Notes: generated by a model not told the origin, from the sequence alone. A stretch of DNA of 64,000 nt from Alphaproteobacteria bacterium (GCA_021774965.1 JAJFIL010000210.1:1-64000), one strand, 5' to 3'. Numbered from the stretch's first letter, positions 10,201-20,051 are shown. Numbers and translations: made by a program.

Positions 10201-11088
10201 GCCCTTTTGAAGCTTGCCGCCGATCGCTCGAGCAGTCCAAGACTTACCCACACGCGGTGGGCCGGCAAGTAGCAATACATGTTCTTCTTGAAGCTGGACC
10301 TCAAGATCGGCCTCAATGCCGCGCTCGAGATAACCGTCAGGCAGCATTGCGTTTGGTGCACGTTGAGCAAGCTCGCGTAGGATTGGGGCTAGGGCGTCGG
10401 CCTTAGTGCGCTTGGACACAGCCATAAGGTCACTTAGCTCGGCAAGAATACCACGCAACGATAGAGTGTCGAACATCTCGGCGCGTAGAATCGCATGCAA
10501 TCTCACTTCAATCGTCTCGGCAGTTTCTTGATCAACCAAGCTTGTTTTCGCAAGCACGCGCTCGAAGTCGACGATCGAACGCGCGGCGAGCACCGCTGCA
10601 TTTTTCAAACGCGCGAGTTTGAGTTTGCTAGCATTTTTCCGTGGCTTAACGTTTGATATCCTACCAAACTCATCACGCAGTGCCTCAGCAAGCGCACGCG
10701 GAGCTGGCTCCTCAGTTGGGAGCCCATCAAGTGGCCGCCGCTGCAGCAGAGGTGATAGATCATCGTTGCATCGAGCCGTGAGTATGAACAGGGCAAATCG
10801 CGTATCGTCACCAAAAACTCGCTCGAACAACGACCCCCACGCCTCTCGTTCAGGGTAATGCAAAAAATATTCTGCCAGCTCCGCGACGCCAGCGATTCCC
10901 TGCGCACCTTTCACCTGAACTTCAAGAGTTTGACCAAGCTCTGCAGCCCATATTAGACTAGCATCCTCACCATCATTCGGCTCTGGTACGAGAGTAAACG
11001 CACCGAATGGACGATAGCTTAGAGCCAGTTCGATGCAAGCCATGTCCTGGAAAGCAAATTTCTCAGGACCGATAACAGCGATATTCAA
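7243..11088 (-). CDS. STAND-class NTPase (nSTAND3/Avs-like) with N-terminal PD-(D/E)XK (Cap4-like) nuclease domain
   Basis: N-terminal GEDASLIW...LEVQVKGAQ; P-loop LLLAGPPRVGKS; Walker B-like AYLLDDPIG; long helical C-terminus; 1281 aa. Confidence 0.75.
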   Translation of the reverse strand: MNIAVIGPEKFAFQDMACIELALSYRPFGAFTLVPEPNDGEDASLIWAAELGQTLEVQVKGAQGIAGVAELAEYFLHYPEREAWGSLFERVFGDDTRFALFILTARCNDDLSPLLQRRPLDGLPTEEPAPRALAEALRDEFGRISNVKPRKNASKLKLARLKNAAVLAARSIVDFERVLAKTSLVDQETAETIEVRLHAILRAEMFDTLSLRGILAELSDLMAVSKRTKADALAPILRELAQRAPNAMLPDGYLERGIEADLEVQLQEEHVLLLAGPPRVGKSWTARAIGGKLQKGGYEVRQGAFVEEAERFLTDPVGAERAYLLDDPIGARESLPDANVRLAALRTLSERIPPNRRLIVSQSEQALLQTRAATNLAACALGGRSWLRLEPLEVERAQAIWQAASDGQALPAPVVERVEQLIAQEPKLRDPGALAYLAQSWDDLQDDPLDAEILHQARKDAVDFARALAASAAGIGDMLTASALATSASEGVVDAELAFIVNGDEDRPGFEPSHSVITVGGRPRPLPVYEVSPLLTEGQQHALETLQRRRVLEERDSLFNFTHPYMRAGAQTLISPDIPHDQERILGQVERALACCSPMTSLAAARNLRWLRQALPANGGSAVFGLARFGIRSLFPATRDYCFEFLIEFVDQLPEELKNEVPHWSERMLIKLEDIDVGHGVGFITDQRNWPSKVSPLAHVQPYLDAIEEGEPIALDLSLSQRLLHTLDENPAALTHAAVRRFLRADEAVVRAAAARIWCRLPHEEDGDILARLDGDAAPAISVAILNQLVQSWDGLVESRRERILDILVTHASSPGCASVLHNRLVLFNRVERFGKQPPWPVFAKLMPVVIEHLPLSVPFENGRLNYVLTDAMRELPPETLSPLVKTWSARLLRRIKRYFLTEFELAIVDPLLKLADGELRLQIIRDLFGTADTGARVVTVKSLTDNWEALNSTERELLKDVLAESGDDARWLAATVLTMQNPPDSLVTTLIGDPQTLLLAANEMELKIGTTLFSACVHMFVGWPQPLWWYGTHHSQSPIWARVIRQLSSTPNHDLHAVAFYEVASFGVESELAELVDSLPEPDLPDTFQRLLNYKISHVADWRRDAWQRLLARGAELQLLDGFIAQIDAELEGILEDLTDIGPWLGKGDFASQILELLPNDLKALSSLRTIRKTHKAMQEELKEMDGAVSAKAEEVFARLCAEELVSLKAEPPRLHGSWSEVSRTFKELGAKTEILEEVDARRLEAIKHHQSIRDRFTGAPPHFELAGWVDQARLGPPDQ

Positions 11089-11215
11089 TATTTCCGTGCT
11101 CCTAAGAGAGGCTGCGTAATTTGAATTCGTCTAGATACCTCGACTGTATTGCGCCCTTTACCGTAATTGCCATGCGGCACGGCGCAAGTCGAACACAAAC
11201 GACATACAGTCGTTA

Positions 11216-11231
11216 TTGCAACCCGTTGCAA
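11216..11231. repeat. Perfect inverted repeat TTGCAAC-CC-GTTGCAA upstream of the STAND gene
   Basis: 7-bp arms and 2-bp spacer, about 130 bp upstream of the start codon at 11088 (-). Confidence 0.7.
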
Positions 11232-11268
11232 AGTATCCAACTGCGTTTCTAACAAACTCAATCTCCTA

Positions 11269-11880
11269 TTATCCACCGTCCTCAAGTGCCAGCCTGATCT
11301 CATCCAATGTCCGCCCCTCATACTCCCAGTACATTGGTCCCGATACAGCTTTCCAGGTATACCCCATCTTGTTGACCGCCATCAGTGCTGCCTTGGACAG
11401 ACTCATCTCTTCATTCTCAAATCTCACCCTTCGGTCATCAAGTACCTCGCATGTTACGTTCTCATCCTTCACATGCGTGAGGATGGCACCAGCTGGAATA
11501 TCAACCACCCGAAAATTAAAGCGTCCTCGACGTTCGCGCGCTACATTCAGAGCTCGCTCGTCGTCTCGATCCTCAAAAATGTCTTCTTTGGGCGTCACAT
11601 CCTCACCACGAGATAGCTTCAGAGCCGAAGCAACACGTTCCGGACTAATGCGGAAGAATTCTCGCCGTGCTCGCACACGATGATCAGCGAACGCATCATG
11701 CAGCAATTTTTCCGCTTCCTGCATGTTCTCTACTTTCGCCGCATAAAAGCACTCAAATGGCAATGGCACGCTGGTCGTATCGAGATCGGTCATCCTTCGC
11801 TCAACTTGATTTGTAGTCATTCCAATTTTTACATATCCCGGCATCGCTTCGTTTGTAAGAATATAGATTGTTCCAGACAC
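11269..11880 (-). CDS. T5orf172-type GIY-YIG domain protein, possible C-terminal RAMA-like domain
   Basis: IYILTNEAMPGYVKIGMTTNQVERRM...EAEKLLHDAFADHRVRARREFFRIS typical of T5orf172; C-terminal SLSKAALMAVNKMGYTWKAVSGPMYWEYEG. Confidence 0.8.
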   Translation of the reverse strand: MSGTIYILTNEAMPGYVKIGMTTNQVERRMTDLDTTSVPLPFECFYAAKVENMQEAEKLLHDAFADHRVRARREFFRISPERVASALKLSRGEDVTPKEDIFEDRDDERALNVARERRGRFNFRVVDIPAGAILTHVKDENVTCEVLDDRRVRFENEEMSLSKAALMAVNKMGYTWKAVSGPMYWEYEGRTLDEIRLALEDGG

Positions 11881-12068
11881 GATAGATCCTCCTCACACTC
11901 AGGCAATCAGCTCAAAAATCATCAGAAATTTCCACACAGCGGAGCAATGATACAAACTCAGATGCCCACAATCTAAAGAGATTTACGTGTCTGGCAATTC
12001 AATATATGCTTTTTCCCACAACCAACCCGGGGTAGAGCGTATTTATCCAAGATCTCATGGAGCATTGA

Positions 12069-15000
12069 ATGGACGTTTTTGATCTGGACGACTTCGTCCT
12101 CGACAACTACACCCGATTTGCGCGTTCATTCTCCAAAATTCGCTCGCCAGATCTGCAACAAAAAGTAGACGGCCTTTACGGAACAAAGAAGTTTTGGCCC
12201 GACGCGCTCGTCCAACTCAACCCGCACTATGAAAGCGGTGGGACCATTCGAGATTTTGTTCATTCCAAAGACCTTGAACCAGAATGTGAGGAAATATTTG
12301 GCGGCCTTCCTTCACTAAGAAAACACCAGGAACAAGCCATTGGATTGGCCCTTCAGGACAAGAGTTTTGTAGTCACCACCGGTACAGGCTCCGGCAAATC
12401 CCTATGCTTCTTCATACCCATCATCAACGAGGCTATTCGTCAGAAGAAAGCTGCCAAGCCCAAGTCCACAAAAGCCGTGGTCATTTATCCGATGAACGCC
12501 CTAGCAAATAGCCAAGTCAAAGAGCTTGAGCGCTATCTGGGAGCAAAAGGGGGTGAACAGGTTACATTCGCTCGATACACTGGCCAGGAAGGGGCGACAG
12601 AACGCGAACGCATCAAAAATGACCCGCCTGATATTCTCCTTACAAACTTTATGATGCTCGAACTTCTTATGACGCGCCAAAATGAGTTGGATCGCCAAGT
12701 TATAGAGAATTGTCGCGGTCTAAAATACGTGGTTCTCGATGAGCTTCACACCTACCGGGGCCGCCAGGGTGCTGATGTAGCAATGCTGATGCGACGTCTG
12801 AAGGCAAGAATGGGTGATCCAGATAATCCACCGCTTTGCGTCGGCACATCCGCCACGATGGCTAGTGAAGGAAATCCGGAGGCAAAGAACGAAGCCGTTG
12901 CAGAGATAGCATCTCAAATATTCGGAACGAGTATCGAAGTGGATGCTGTTGTTACAGAGACGCTACGCCGAGTAACGAACCCAAAAAGAAGTGCAACTTT
13001 GGGACTAGCTGGGCTGAACGATGCTGTTAAAAAGGTAAGCGAGGGAAATGCATACGTCAGAAAATCAAATGCAGATCTTGCCGATGATGACCTTGCAATT
13101 TGGGTTGAAACCAGCTTGGGATTGAAGAATGTTGATCGTAAGCCTGAACGAGCAAATCCACTTTCGCTCTCCGATGCAAAAATTCGCCTGGGAGAAGATG
13201 CGGACCTTTCTGAGGACATCTGTGAGAAAGCGCTAAAGGAAGCGCTAATTGCTTTCAGCACACCAGAGGCGGACAGAGGTGTTCCAAAGGGAACCGTAGA
13301 CCCCCTCTTCGCTTTCAAGCTCCATCAATTTATTTCGGGAGCTGGGCGCCTCTATGCGACGTTGCATGGTGAGGGACAACGAACAACAACGTTTAATGGT
13401 CAAAAGTTTGATCCTCAGAGCCCCGAGAACCGCCTCTATCCTACGCACTTTTGTCGTTCCTGTGGCCAAGAATTTCACCCAGTGACTCTTTGCAACGTCG
13501 CAGGCTCCGAGGTTTTTGAGAAGCGTGAAATAGATGACGTTCCAGCCAACGGGGATGAAGAAGAGGACGGCCAATGGGGCTTCATTATGCCTGAGCCCTC
13601 AGATAAGGCCTTTACATTTGCAGGGCTCGCAATTGATTACCCCGAACAGTGGCTTGAGGAGACCAAAAAGGGGGAAATACGCCTTAAAAAAACCTATCGC
13701 AAACGCCAGGCTCGGCCTTTCAACGTTCTCCCGACTGGTGAAGTCGAATCATCAGGGCGGCGCGTCTGGTTTGTTTCCGGAAAGTATAGTTTCTGCCCGA
13801 CCTGTAAGGATGTGAACACCTCAAGCGCAAGAGACATCAACAAACTTGCATCATTGAGTGCGGAAGGACGGAGCTCTGCAACAACCATTATTATTTCCTA
13901 CATATTGCGTTGGCTCAATCAACCAGATTCACCTATTCCAGAGCAAACAAGAAAGCTCCTCGCATTTACAGACAACCGTCAGGACGCAGCACTGCAGGCC
14001 GGGCATTTTAATGACTTTATTTTTGTATCCATGCTCCGCGGTGCAATTCTGTCAGCAATAAAGGACGCCGGTGAAGATGGTCTAGACGAGCCAAAATTCG
14101 GAGAGCGCATCCAAGTCGCACTTCGATTTTTAGCTGGTCCCGAGTTCCTAGAACGTAGATGTGAGTGGCTGGACAATCCTAAGCTCAAGGCCGGCGCCTT
14201 AATCGATGCGGAAGCAATTCTACGAGAAGGTCTTCAACATCGGTTTTGGATCGACCAAAGACGCGGCTGGCGATATACGAATCCAAACCTGGAGCAGCTG
14301 GGCCTACTTTCCGCAACATATCGTCACCTGGAAGATTTGGCCAAAGATGATGAGGAATTCCAAGATCACCCTGTTTTGAGCCAATGCACCCCTGGTGAAC
14401 GAGAAATGGCCCTCAGATCCCTTTTTGATCACATGAGAAAGGGTCTTGCCGTCAACACCTCCGTCCTCGAAACACTCCAAGTCGAAACCTTGGTCAACCG
14501 AATGCGAGGCCAGATAAAAAGTCCTTGGAGCATTGAGGACGATGGCACGATAGCAACAACTCTAATGCTGGATCCTCCCAAAGCTAAGGAACTTCGCGTA
14601 AGGGATGAAGCAAGAATTGTACGGGGCACGGCAACTAGTGCTATTGGCAAAAAACTAGGCGAACAGAAGTTTGGTGGCAAACCGCCTAGATCAAAAGAGA
14701 TCCCCCTAATCCTCGAAGGCCTTCTTCGCGCATCTCAAAATTATGGCCTGGTGAATGAAGTATCGTCCCCTGTCGGGGGGATGGGTTGGCAACTTGTTGC
14801 CACCAATATCACGTTCCACTATTCTAAAACCCCAAAGGATCCAGAACTCAACAATGCCTTTTTCACCGAGTTGTATGAGACAATTTCGGATCTACTTTCA
14901 TCCGGCGGGCAAGCGCTTTTTGGCTTCGAAGGGCGAGAGCACACTGCTCAAGTCGAGGGCGACCTCCGAGAGCTTCGAGAATTTCGATTCCGTTATGATG

Positions 15001-17237
15001 ACGAAGATCGGAAAGGACTGATAGAAAAAGAGGATGTGCTCAAAGAGTACCGCGAAGATGCGAGATTTTTGCCAACGCTCTTCTGCTCGCCGACGATGGA
15101 ACTTGGCGTCGACATTTCTTCGATGAACGTCGTTTATCTTAGGAATGCTCCCCCCACTCCAGCGAATTACGCGCAAAGAAGTGGTCGCGCCGGACGAAGT
15201 GGTCAGGCCGCTCTAATTGTAACCTATTGTGCGGCGCGGAGCCCGCACGATCAGTATTTTTTCTCCCGGCAGGATGCACTGGTGGATGGTGTAGTTGTTC
15301 CTCCATCAATTGACCTTCGGAACTTGGAGCTTGTTTCAAGCCACTTGCAAGCAGAATGGCTTGCGGCTACAGGCGCAGAACTCGATGCCCGGATTCCAGA
15401 AAACCTAAACATGCAATCCGATGGAAAGCGGCTTCAGGATGTCATTCAGGAGAAAATAAAATCAAGGAAAGCCATTGGTGAGGCAACCCCGCAAATTGAA
15501 AAAGTTCTCAAAGCATTGGAAGACGACTACAAGGAAGATATCCCCCTCTGGTATAAAAAGGGTCGTAGAGAATTTGCAAATGAAATCGTTGCTTCAGCGC
15601 CTACCCGATTTGACGATGCTTTCAATCGCTGGCGTGAGCTACTTGTAGCAGCTGAGCAGGCAATTGAGTTAGCAGTCAAGACTTTGAATGACTACTCCAT
15701 ATCCAGCGCGGAAAGAAAGGCCGCCCAAGCCCGCCAGCATATGGGCAATCAACAGCGCAACCTATTGCTTCAAGGGATCTCATCGCAAAATACAGACTTC
15801 TTTCTTTATCGCTATCTCGCAACGGAAGGATTCTTGCCCGGCTACAATTTTCCACGACTGCCGCTGCTCGCATTTGTCTCTGGGGGCAGGGACAATAATA
15901 GCCAAAGGTTCATACAACGTCCGCGATTTTTGGCAATATCAGAGTTCGGCCCCCACAGTCTCGTCTATCATGAGGGGCGGGCTTTTCGTGTGGATCGAGT
16001 TCTTCTTAAGGAAGCGGGAGATCAACCTGATGGCACCCTCACCACGAACTCTCGAGCGCTATGTCAACAATGCGGCGCTGGACATGAGGGTGAGCATCCC
16101 GAGAAATGTCATGTATGCGGAGCCGCATTGAGTGGCGCAATGATCATTTCTAACCTTTATCGTATCGAAAATGTAGGTACACGTGGCGTCGAACGTATCA
16201 CGGCGAATGACGAAGAACGACGCCGACAAGGGTACGAGCTACCAACTACGTTTTCGTTTGACGAATCTAGCTACAGTGTAAAAGGCCTTCTTAGTGATGG
16301 AGATGGCGAGTTGGCACTCCTGCATTTTGCTCAAGCGGCTCGGATAAGCCGAATCAACATGGGACTTCGTCGGCGGAAGGACAAACACAAAATTGGTTTT
16401 GATATTGATCCCCGAACAGGGGTTTGGCTTCGACAAGGGCAAGAGGATCCAAACGAACCACCTTCTCCGATCAAACAACGGCAGACAATTGTTCCCTTCG
16501 TAGAGGATCGAAAAAATTCACTTCTCTTGCGGTTCCCACAGAAGTGGCTTTCAACTCTCGGCGATAACGCTTCGACCACCTTGGCAACTATCCAGCACGG
16601 CCTTGCTCGAGGGATGGAAGCAATATTCCAAATCGAGGAGGGTGAAATCTTGGTTGAGCCCGTACCCTCACGTGATGAGCGAAACGCCATTCTCTTTTAC
16701 GAAGCTGCCGAAGGGGGCGCCGGCGCGCTTGGTCAACTTCTTGATGACGAATTTTCTTTTGCGAGAGTGGCCAAAGAAGCCTTAGAGATTATGCATTATG
16801 ACCCAAAGAGTTTCTCAAAGGGCGCACATGACCTTGAAGAGATCGAAGATGCTGATTGCGTTGCAGGATGTTACCGTTGCGTTCTTTCCTATTTTAATCA
16901 GATGGACCACGATGTAGTCGACCGCAGGGACATCAATGCGCTTGAGTTTCTTCTGAGGCTGACCAATTCCAAATCTCATTCAATTGAACTGATTTCAAAA
17001 GATTTGAATGACAAAGAGGAGCTACCACCACATGACGACGATCCATATGACGTTGATGGCTTTAAAGTAACAAGAATCTGGCGACGCGCCCGTGTTGCCG
17101 CCGTTGAAGAAATCGAATGCCCGGCGGGTCTTCAGTCATCTCTGGACGCCAGAGGCGTCCGTCTATTTGTTCTTCCAAGCAATGTGGAAAAGAGACGAGT
17201 AATCGAGCTTGAACTTCAGCAGGCCATAAAGGGATGA
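12069..17237 (+). CDS. DEAD/DEAH-box helicase with C-terminal DUF1998/MZB-like region (MrfA/DrmA-DrmB-like composite)
   Basis: TGTGSGKSLCFFIPI, LDELHTYRGRQGADVAML, GTSATM, QRSGRAGRSGQAALIVTYC; Cys clusters FCRSCG, FCPTCK, CQQCG/CHVCG; C-terminal EAAEGGAGALGQLLDD...DCVAGCYRCVLSYFNQ. Confidence 0.85.
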   Translation: MDVFDLDDFVLDNYTRFARSFSKIRSPDLQQKVDGLYGTKKFWPDALVQLNPHYESGGTIRDFVHSKDLEPECEEIFGGLPSLRKHQEQAIGLALQDKSFVVTTGTGSGKSLCFFIPIINEAIRQKKAAKPKSTKAVVIYPMNALANSQVKELERYLGAKGGEQVTFARYTGQEGATERERIKNDPPDILLTNFMMLELLMTRQNELDRQVIENCRGLKYVVLDELHTYRGRQGADVAMLMRRLKARMGDPDNPPLCVGTSATMASEGNPEAKNEAVAEIASQIFGTSIEVDAVVTETLRRVTNPKRSATLGLAGLNDAVKKVSEGNAYVRKSNADLADDDLAIWVETSLGLKNVDRKPERANPLSLSDAKIRLGEDADLSEDICEKALKEALIAFSTPEADRGVPKGTVDPLFAFKLHQFISGAGRLYATLHGEGQRTTTFNGQKFDPQSPENRLYPTHFCRSCGQEFHPVTLCNVAGSEVFEKREIDDVPANGDEEEDGQWGFIMPEPSDKAFTFAGLAIDYPEQWLEETKKGEIRLKKTYRKRQARPFNVLPTGEVESSGRRVWFVSGKYSFCPTCKDVNTSSARDINKLASLSAEGRSSATTIIISYILRWLNQPDSPIPEQTRKLLAFTDNRQDAALQAGHFNDFIFVSMLRGAILSAIKDAGEDGLDEPKFGERIQVALRFLAGPEFLERRCEWLDNPKLKAGALIDAEAILREGLQHRFWIDQRRGWRYTNPNLEQLGLLSATYRHLEDLAKDDEEFQDHPVLSQCTPGEREMALRSLFDHMRKGLAVNTSVLETLQVETLVNRMRGQIKSPWSIEDDGTIATTLMLDPPKAKELRVRDEARIVRGTATSAIGKKLGEQKFGGKPPRSKEIPLILEGLLRASQNYGLVNEVSSPVGGMGWQLVATNITFHYSKTPKDPELNNAFFTELYETISDLLSSGGQALFGFEGREHTAQVEGDLRELREFRFRYDDEDRKGLIEKEDVLKEYREDARFLPTLFCSPTMELGVDISSMNVVYLRNAPPTPANYAQRSGRAGRSGQAALIVTYCAARSPHDQYFFSRQDALVDGVVVPPSIDLRNLELVSSHLQAEWLAATGAELDARIPENLNMQSDGKRLQDVIQEKIKSRKAIGEATPQIEKVLKALEDDYKEDIPLWYKKGRREFANEIVASAPTRFDDAFNRWRELLVAAEQAIELAVKTLNDYSISSAERKAAQARQHMGNQQRNLLLQGISSQNTDFFLYRYLATEGFLPGYNFPRLPLLAFVSGGRDNNSQRFIQRPRFLAISEFGPHSLVYHEGRAFRVDRVLLKEAGDQPDGTLTTNSRALCQQCGAGHEGEHPEKCHVCGAALSGAMIISNLYRIENVGTRGVERITANDEERRRQGYELPTTFSFDESSYSVKGLLSDGDGELALLHFAQAARISRINMGLRRRKDKHKIGFDIDPRTGVWLRQGQEDPNEPPSPIKQRQTIVPFVEDRKNSLLLRFPQKWLSTLGDNASTTLATIQHGLARGMEAIFQIEEGEILVEPVPSRDERNAILFYEAAEGGAGALGQLLDDEFSFARVAKEALEIMHYDPKSFSKGAHDLEEIEDADCVAGCYRCVLSYFNQMDHDVVDRRDINALEFLLRLTNSKSHSIELISKDLNDKEELPPHDDDPYDVDGFKVTRIWRRARVAAVEEIECPAGLQSSLDARGVRLFVLPSNVEKRRVIELELQQAIKG

Positions 17238-17241
17238 ATTT

Positions 17242-20043
17242 ATGAGTTCACTAAATAAGTTCACACCCGGAGAGCTCCTAAGAGCGCGTGGTCGTGAATG
17301 GGTTGTTATCGATGCCACGGACGGTCTTCAGATACGTCCTTTGTCGGGCTCCGAGGATGAAATTGAAACCATCATCCCAGAGCTTGAAATTGACCCGGTT
17401 GGCTACGCATCATTTGACCCACCGAAATCAGGGCATGCTGGAGGTCGGGACGCTGCCCAGTTGCTGCGGGATGCGCTCCGTCTTTCGCTCCGACGAGGAG
17501 CTGGACCATTCCGCGGGGCAGGCCGCATTAATTTTGAACCACGAGCGTATCAACTTGCCCCACTAATGATGGCGCTACGTCAGGACGTAACCCGCCTTTT
17601 GATCGCCGACGATGTGGGCGTAGGTAAGACGATCGAGGCAGGGCTTATTCTACGGGAAATGTTGGACCGTGGCGAGATCGACAGGTTTACCGTTCTGTGC
17701 CCACCGCATCTGATTGACCAATGGACACGGGAACTTGAAAGCAAGTTTTCAATTCCTGCAACTCCTGTGACTGCATCAGCCGCAGCTCGGCTTGAACGAG
17801 ACCTGCCCAATACCACGAGTGTTTTTGAGGCTTACCCATACACCGTCGTCAGCCTTGATTTTATCAAGAGCGAAAGACGATTTTTCGACTTTAAGCGCGC
17901 CTGCCCAAATATGGTAGTTGTAGACGAAGCTCACGCGGCGGTCTCTGGCAGTCGAGGCAAGCAAAAGCGCTATGACCTCGTTCGAGCGCTAGCAGATGAT
18001 CCCGATAGGCACATGGTTTTACTTACCGCTACACCTCACTCTGGTGATGAGACAGCGTTCCACAATTTGCTGGGTCTTCTTGATCCGCAGTTCGCAAATC
18101 TTGACGAACTTGGTGTTGATGCTCGGCGCAAGGCTCGTGAGCAACTAGCAACTCACTATATTCAGAGGCGCCGAAGCGACATTCAGGCCTGGCGGGAGCC
18201 CGGACTTTTCCCCAAACATGAAAAGTCCGAGCTCCGTTATCGCCTTTCAGGTGAGTATGAGGCTTTCTATGCAAACATTCTCGATTATTGCGCCGACGTT
18301 ATTCGGTCCGAAGAGGGATCGGAGCGCCAACGCCTTGCATTCTGGGGCACCCTCATGCTTATGCGTTGCGTTGGATCAAGTCCGGCAGCCGCCGTTCGCA
18401 CTCTCAGCACTCGTGCCCTGAACAATTCAAACCAGATATCAGAGGAACACCTCGCAGCTCAGGCTCTTGATGATGAAGAGCTTGCAGAAGATGATATGGA
18501 ATCTGTTGCTCCAACGGATGATCCCAGGTTGACGGATCTCATTGCTCAGGCGCGAAATCTGGCCTCCTCTATTGAGGAAGACCCAAAATATGTTGCTCTT
18601 GCGAAGGCGGTGCAAACCCTTCTCAAACAAGGCCATGCACCGGTGGTCTTCTGTCGGTTCATCGCAACAGCTGAATCTATTGGCGCAGCGCTCTCCAAAC
18701 ACTTCAAGGACCATACAGTTGAAATTGTGACAGGGAGCTTGCCTTCGGAGGAGCGCGAAGTCCGGGTTGAGGAATTGGGGGATAGTGACAAGAGGATCTT
18801 GGTTGCCACCGATTGCCTTTCAGAAGGCATCAATCTTCAGGCCTATTTCGATGCAGTGATTCATTACGATCTCTCTTGGAACCCAACGCGGCACCAGCAA
18901 AGAGAGGGACGTGTCGATCGTTTTGGACAAAAGAGCCCTATTGTTCGCAGCATCCTGATGTATGGAGAGAACAATCCGATTGATGGGGCCGTCCTGGAGG
19001 TCATTCTGCGAAAGGCCCAACGCATTGAGCAACAAACAGGCGTCCGTGTTCCGATGCCCGATGACGGTGGGAGCCTCACCAAGGCATTGATGTCCGCGGT
19101 CTTACTTCGCACATCGGGACAGAAACAACTCTCGCTGGATATCGATATTAGTGACACCGCTGAAGCTAAAAACATTGACCTTGCTTGGATTGATGCCTCC
19201 GAAAGGGAAAAGCAATCGCGAACCATTTTTGCGCAACGAACCCTTAAGCCAGAGGACGTCGCTCCTGAGTGGGACGCAACCCTTCGTGCATTGGGGGGGT
19301 ATGAAGACACCGAACGCTTTGTTTCTCGTGCCATGATGCGGCTCGGGGCCCGCCTAGAGCCTCTAAAGAAAGGGGGGTACATGGCCCCTCTTCATCTCAC
19401 GCCGGATTACATAAAGGAGCGGTTTGTTTCTGAAAGCCTCTTGGAAGATGCAAGCGAGAATGGACTCAAGATCTCGTTCGAAGCGCGCCCGCCCGCAGGA
19501 TATGTCTCCGTTCACCGTACCCACCCCTTGGCTGGCGTTCTCGCCGAAACATTTCTTGAGCGAGCACTTGATCCACTCGACGGAGGCGATGGTCCGGCAA
19601 GCCTTCCAAGAACGGGCGCGTGGGAGACCAAAGCCGTCGAGGAACTCACGTGGCTATATATTTTGCGTATTCGCCACCGACTCGATTCACGCGGAAAATT
19701 CGGACCTCAGTTTTCAATGGCGGAGGAAGCAGCTGCCATCGCCATATCCGCTTCATCCCGTGTGATTTCAAAAACGGATGATGAGGCGTTTCAACTACTC
19801 GACATCGATGGCATGGATCTCGCTCAGAACATCAAGGAGAAAGAGATTAAACGAGCCATTGATGCACTTTCAGACACGTCATCCCAACTTGACACTTTTG
19901 CCACATCAAGGTCGGAGATCCTTGCACAGGATCACACCCGTGTCCGCCAAGCCCTGGGCTCGCGCGCACGGTCGTCTGTCGAGGTCGAAGCCGTTAAGCC
20001 CGTCGATGTGATCGGCCTCTATGTTCTTCTACCGGTCTTGTAA
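17242..20043 (+). CDS. drmD: SNF2-family helicase, DISARM DrmD-like
   Basis: GRINFEPRAYQLAPLMMALRQDVTRLLIADDVGVGKTIEAGLILREMLDRGEIDRFTVLCPPHLIDQW; VVDEAHAA; LLTATPHSGDE; QREGRVDRFGQ. Confidence 0.8.
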   Translation: MSSLNKFTPGELLRARGREWVVIDATDGLQIRPLSGSEDEIETIIPELEIDPVGYASFDPPKSGHAGGRDAAQLLRDALRLSLRRGAGPFRGAGRINFEPRAYQLAPLMMALRQDVTRLLIADDVGVGKTIEAGLILREMLDRGEIDRFTVLCPPHLIDQWTRELESKFSIPATPVTASAAARLERDLPNTTSVFEAYPYTVVSLDFIKSERRFFDFKRACPNMVVVDEAHAAVSGSRGKQKRYDLVRALADDPDRHMVLLTATPHSGDETAFHNLLGLLDPQFANLDELGVDARRKAREQLATHYIQRRRSDIQAWREPGLFPKHEKSELRYRLSGEYEAFYANILDYCADVIRSEEGSERQRLAFWGTLMLMRCVGSSPAAAVRTLSTRALNNSNQISEEHLAAQALDDEELAEDDMESVAPTDDPRLTDLIAQARNLASSIEEDPKYVALAKAVQTLLKQGHAPVVFCRFIATAESIGAALSKHFKDHTVEIVTGSLPSEEREVRVEELGDSDKRILVATDCLSEGINLQAYFDAVIHYDLSWNPTRHQQREGRVDRFGQKSPIVRSILMYGENNPIDGAVLEVILRKAQRIEQQTGVRVPMPDDGGSLTKALMSAVLLRTSGQKQLSLDIDISDTAEAKNIDLAWIDASEREKQSRTIFAQRTLKPEDVAPEWDATLRALGGYEDTERFVSRAMMRLGARLEPLKKGGYMAPLHLTPDYIKERFVSESLLEDASENGLKISFEARPPAGYVSVHRTHPLAGVLAETFLERALDPLDGGDGPASLPRTGAWETKAVEELTWLYILRIRHRLDSRGKFGPQFSMAEEAAAIAISASSRVISKTDDEAFQLLDIDGMDLAQNIKEKEIKRAIDALSDTSSQLDTFATSRSEILAQDHTRVRQALGSRARSSVEVEAVKPVDVIGLYVLLPVL

Positions 20044-20051
20044 GGAATAGC

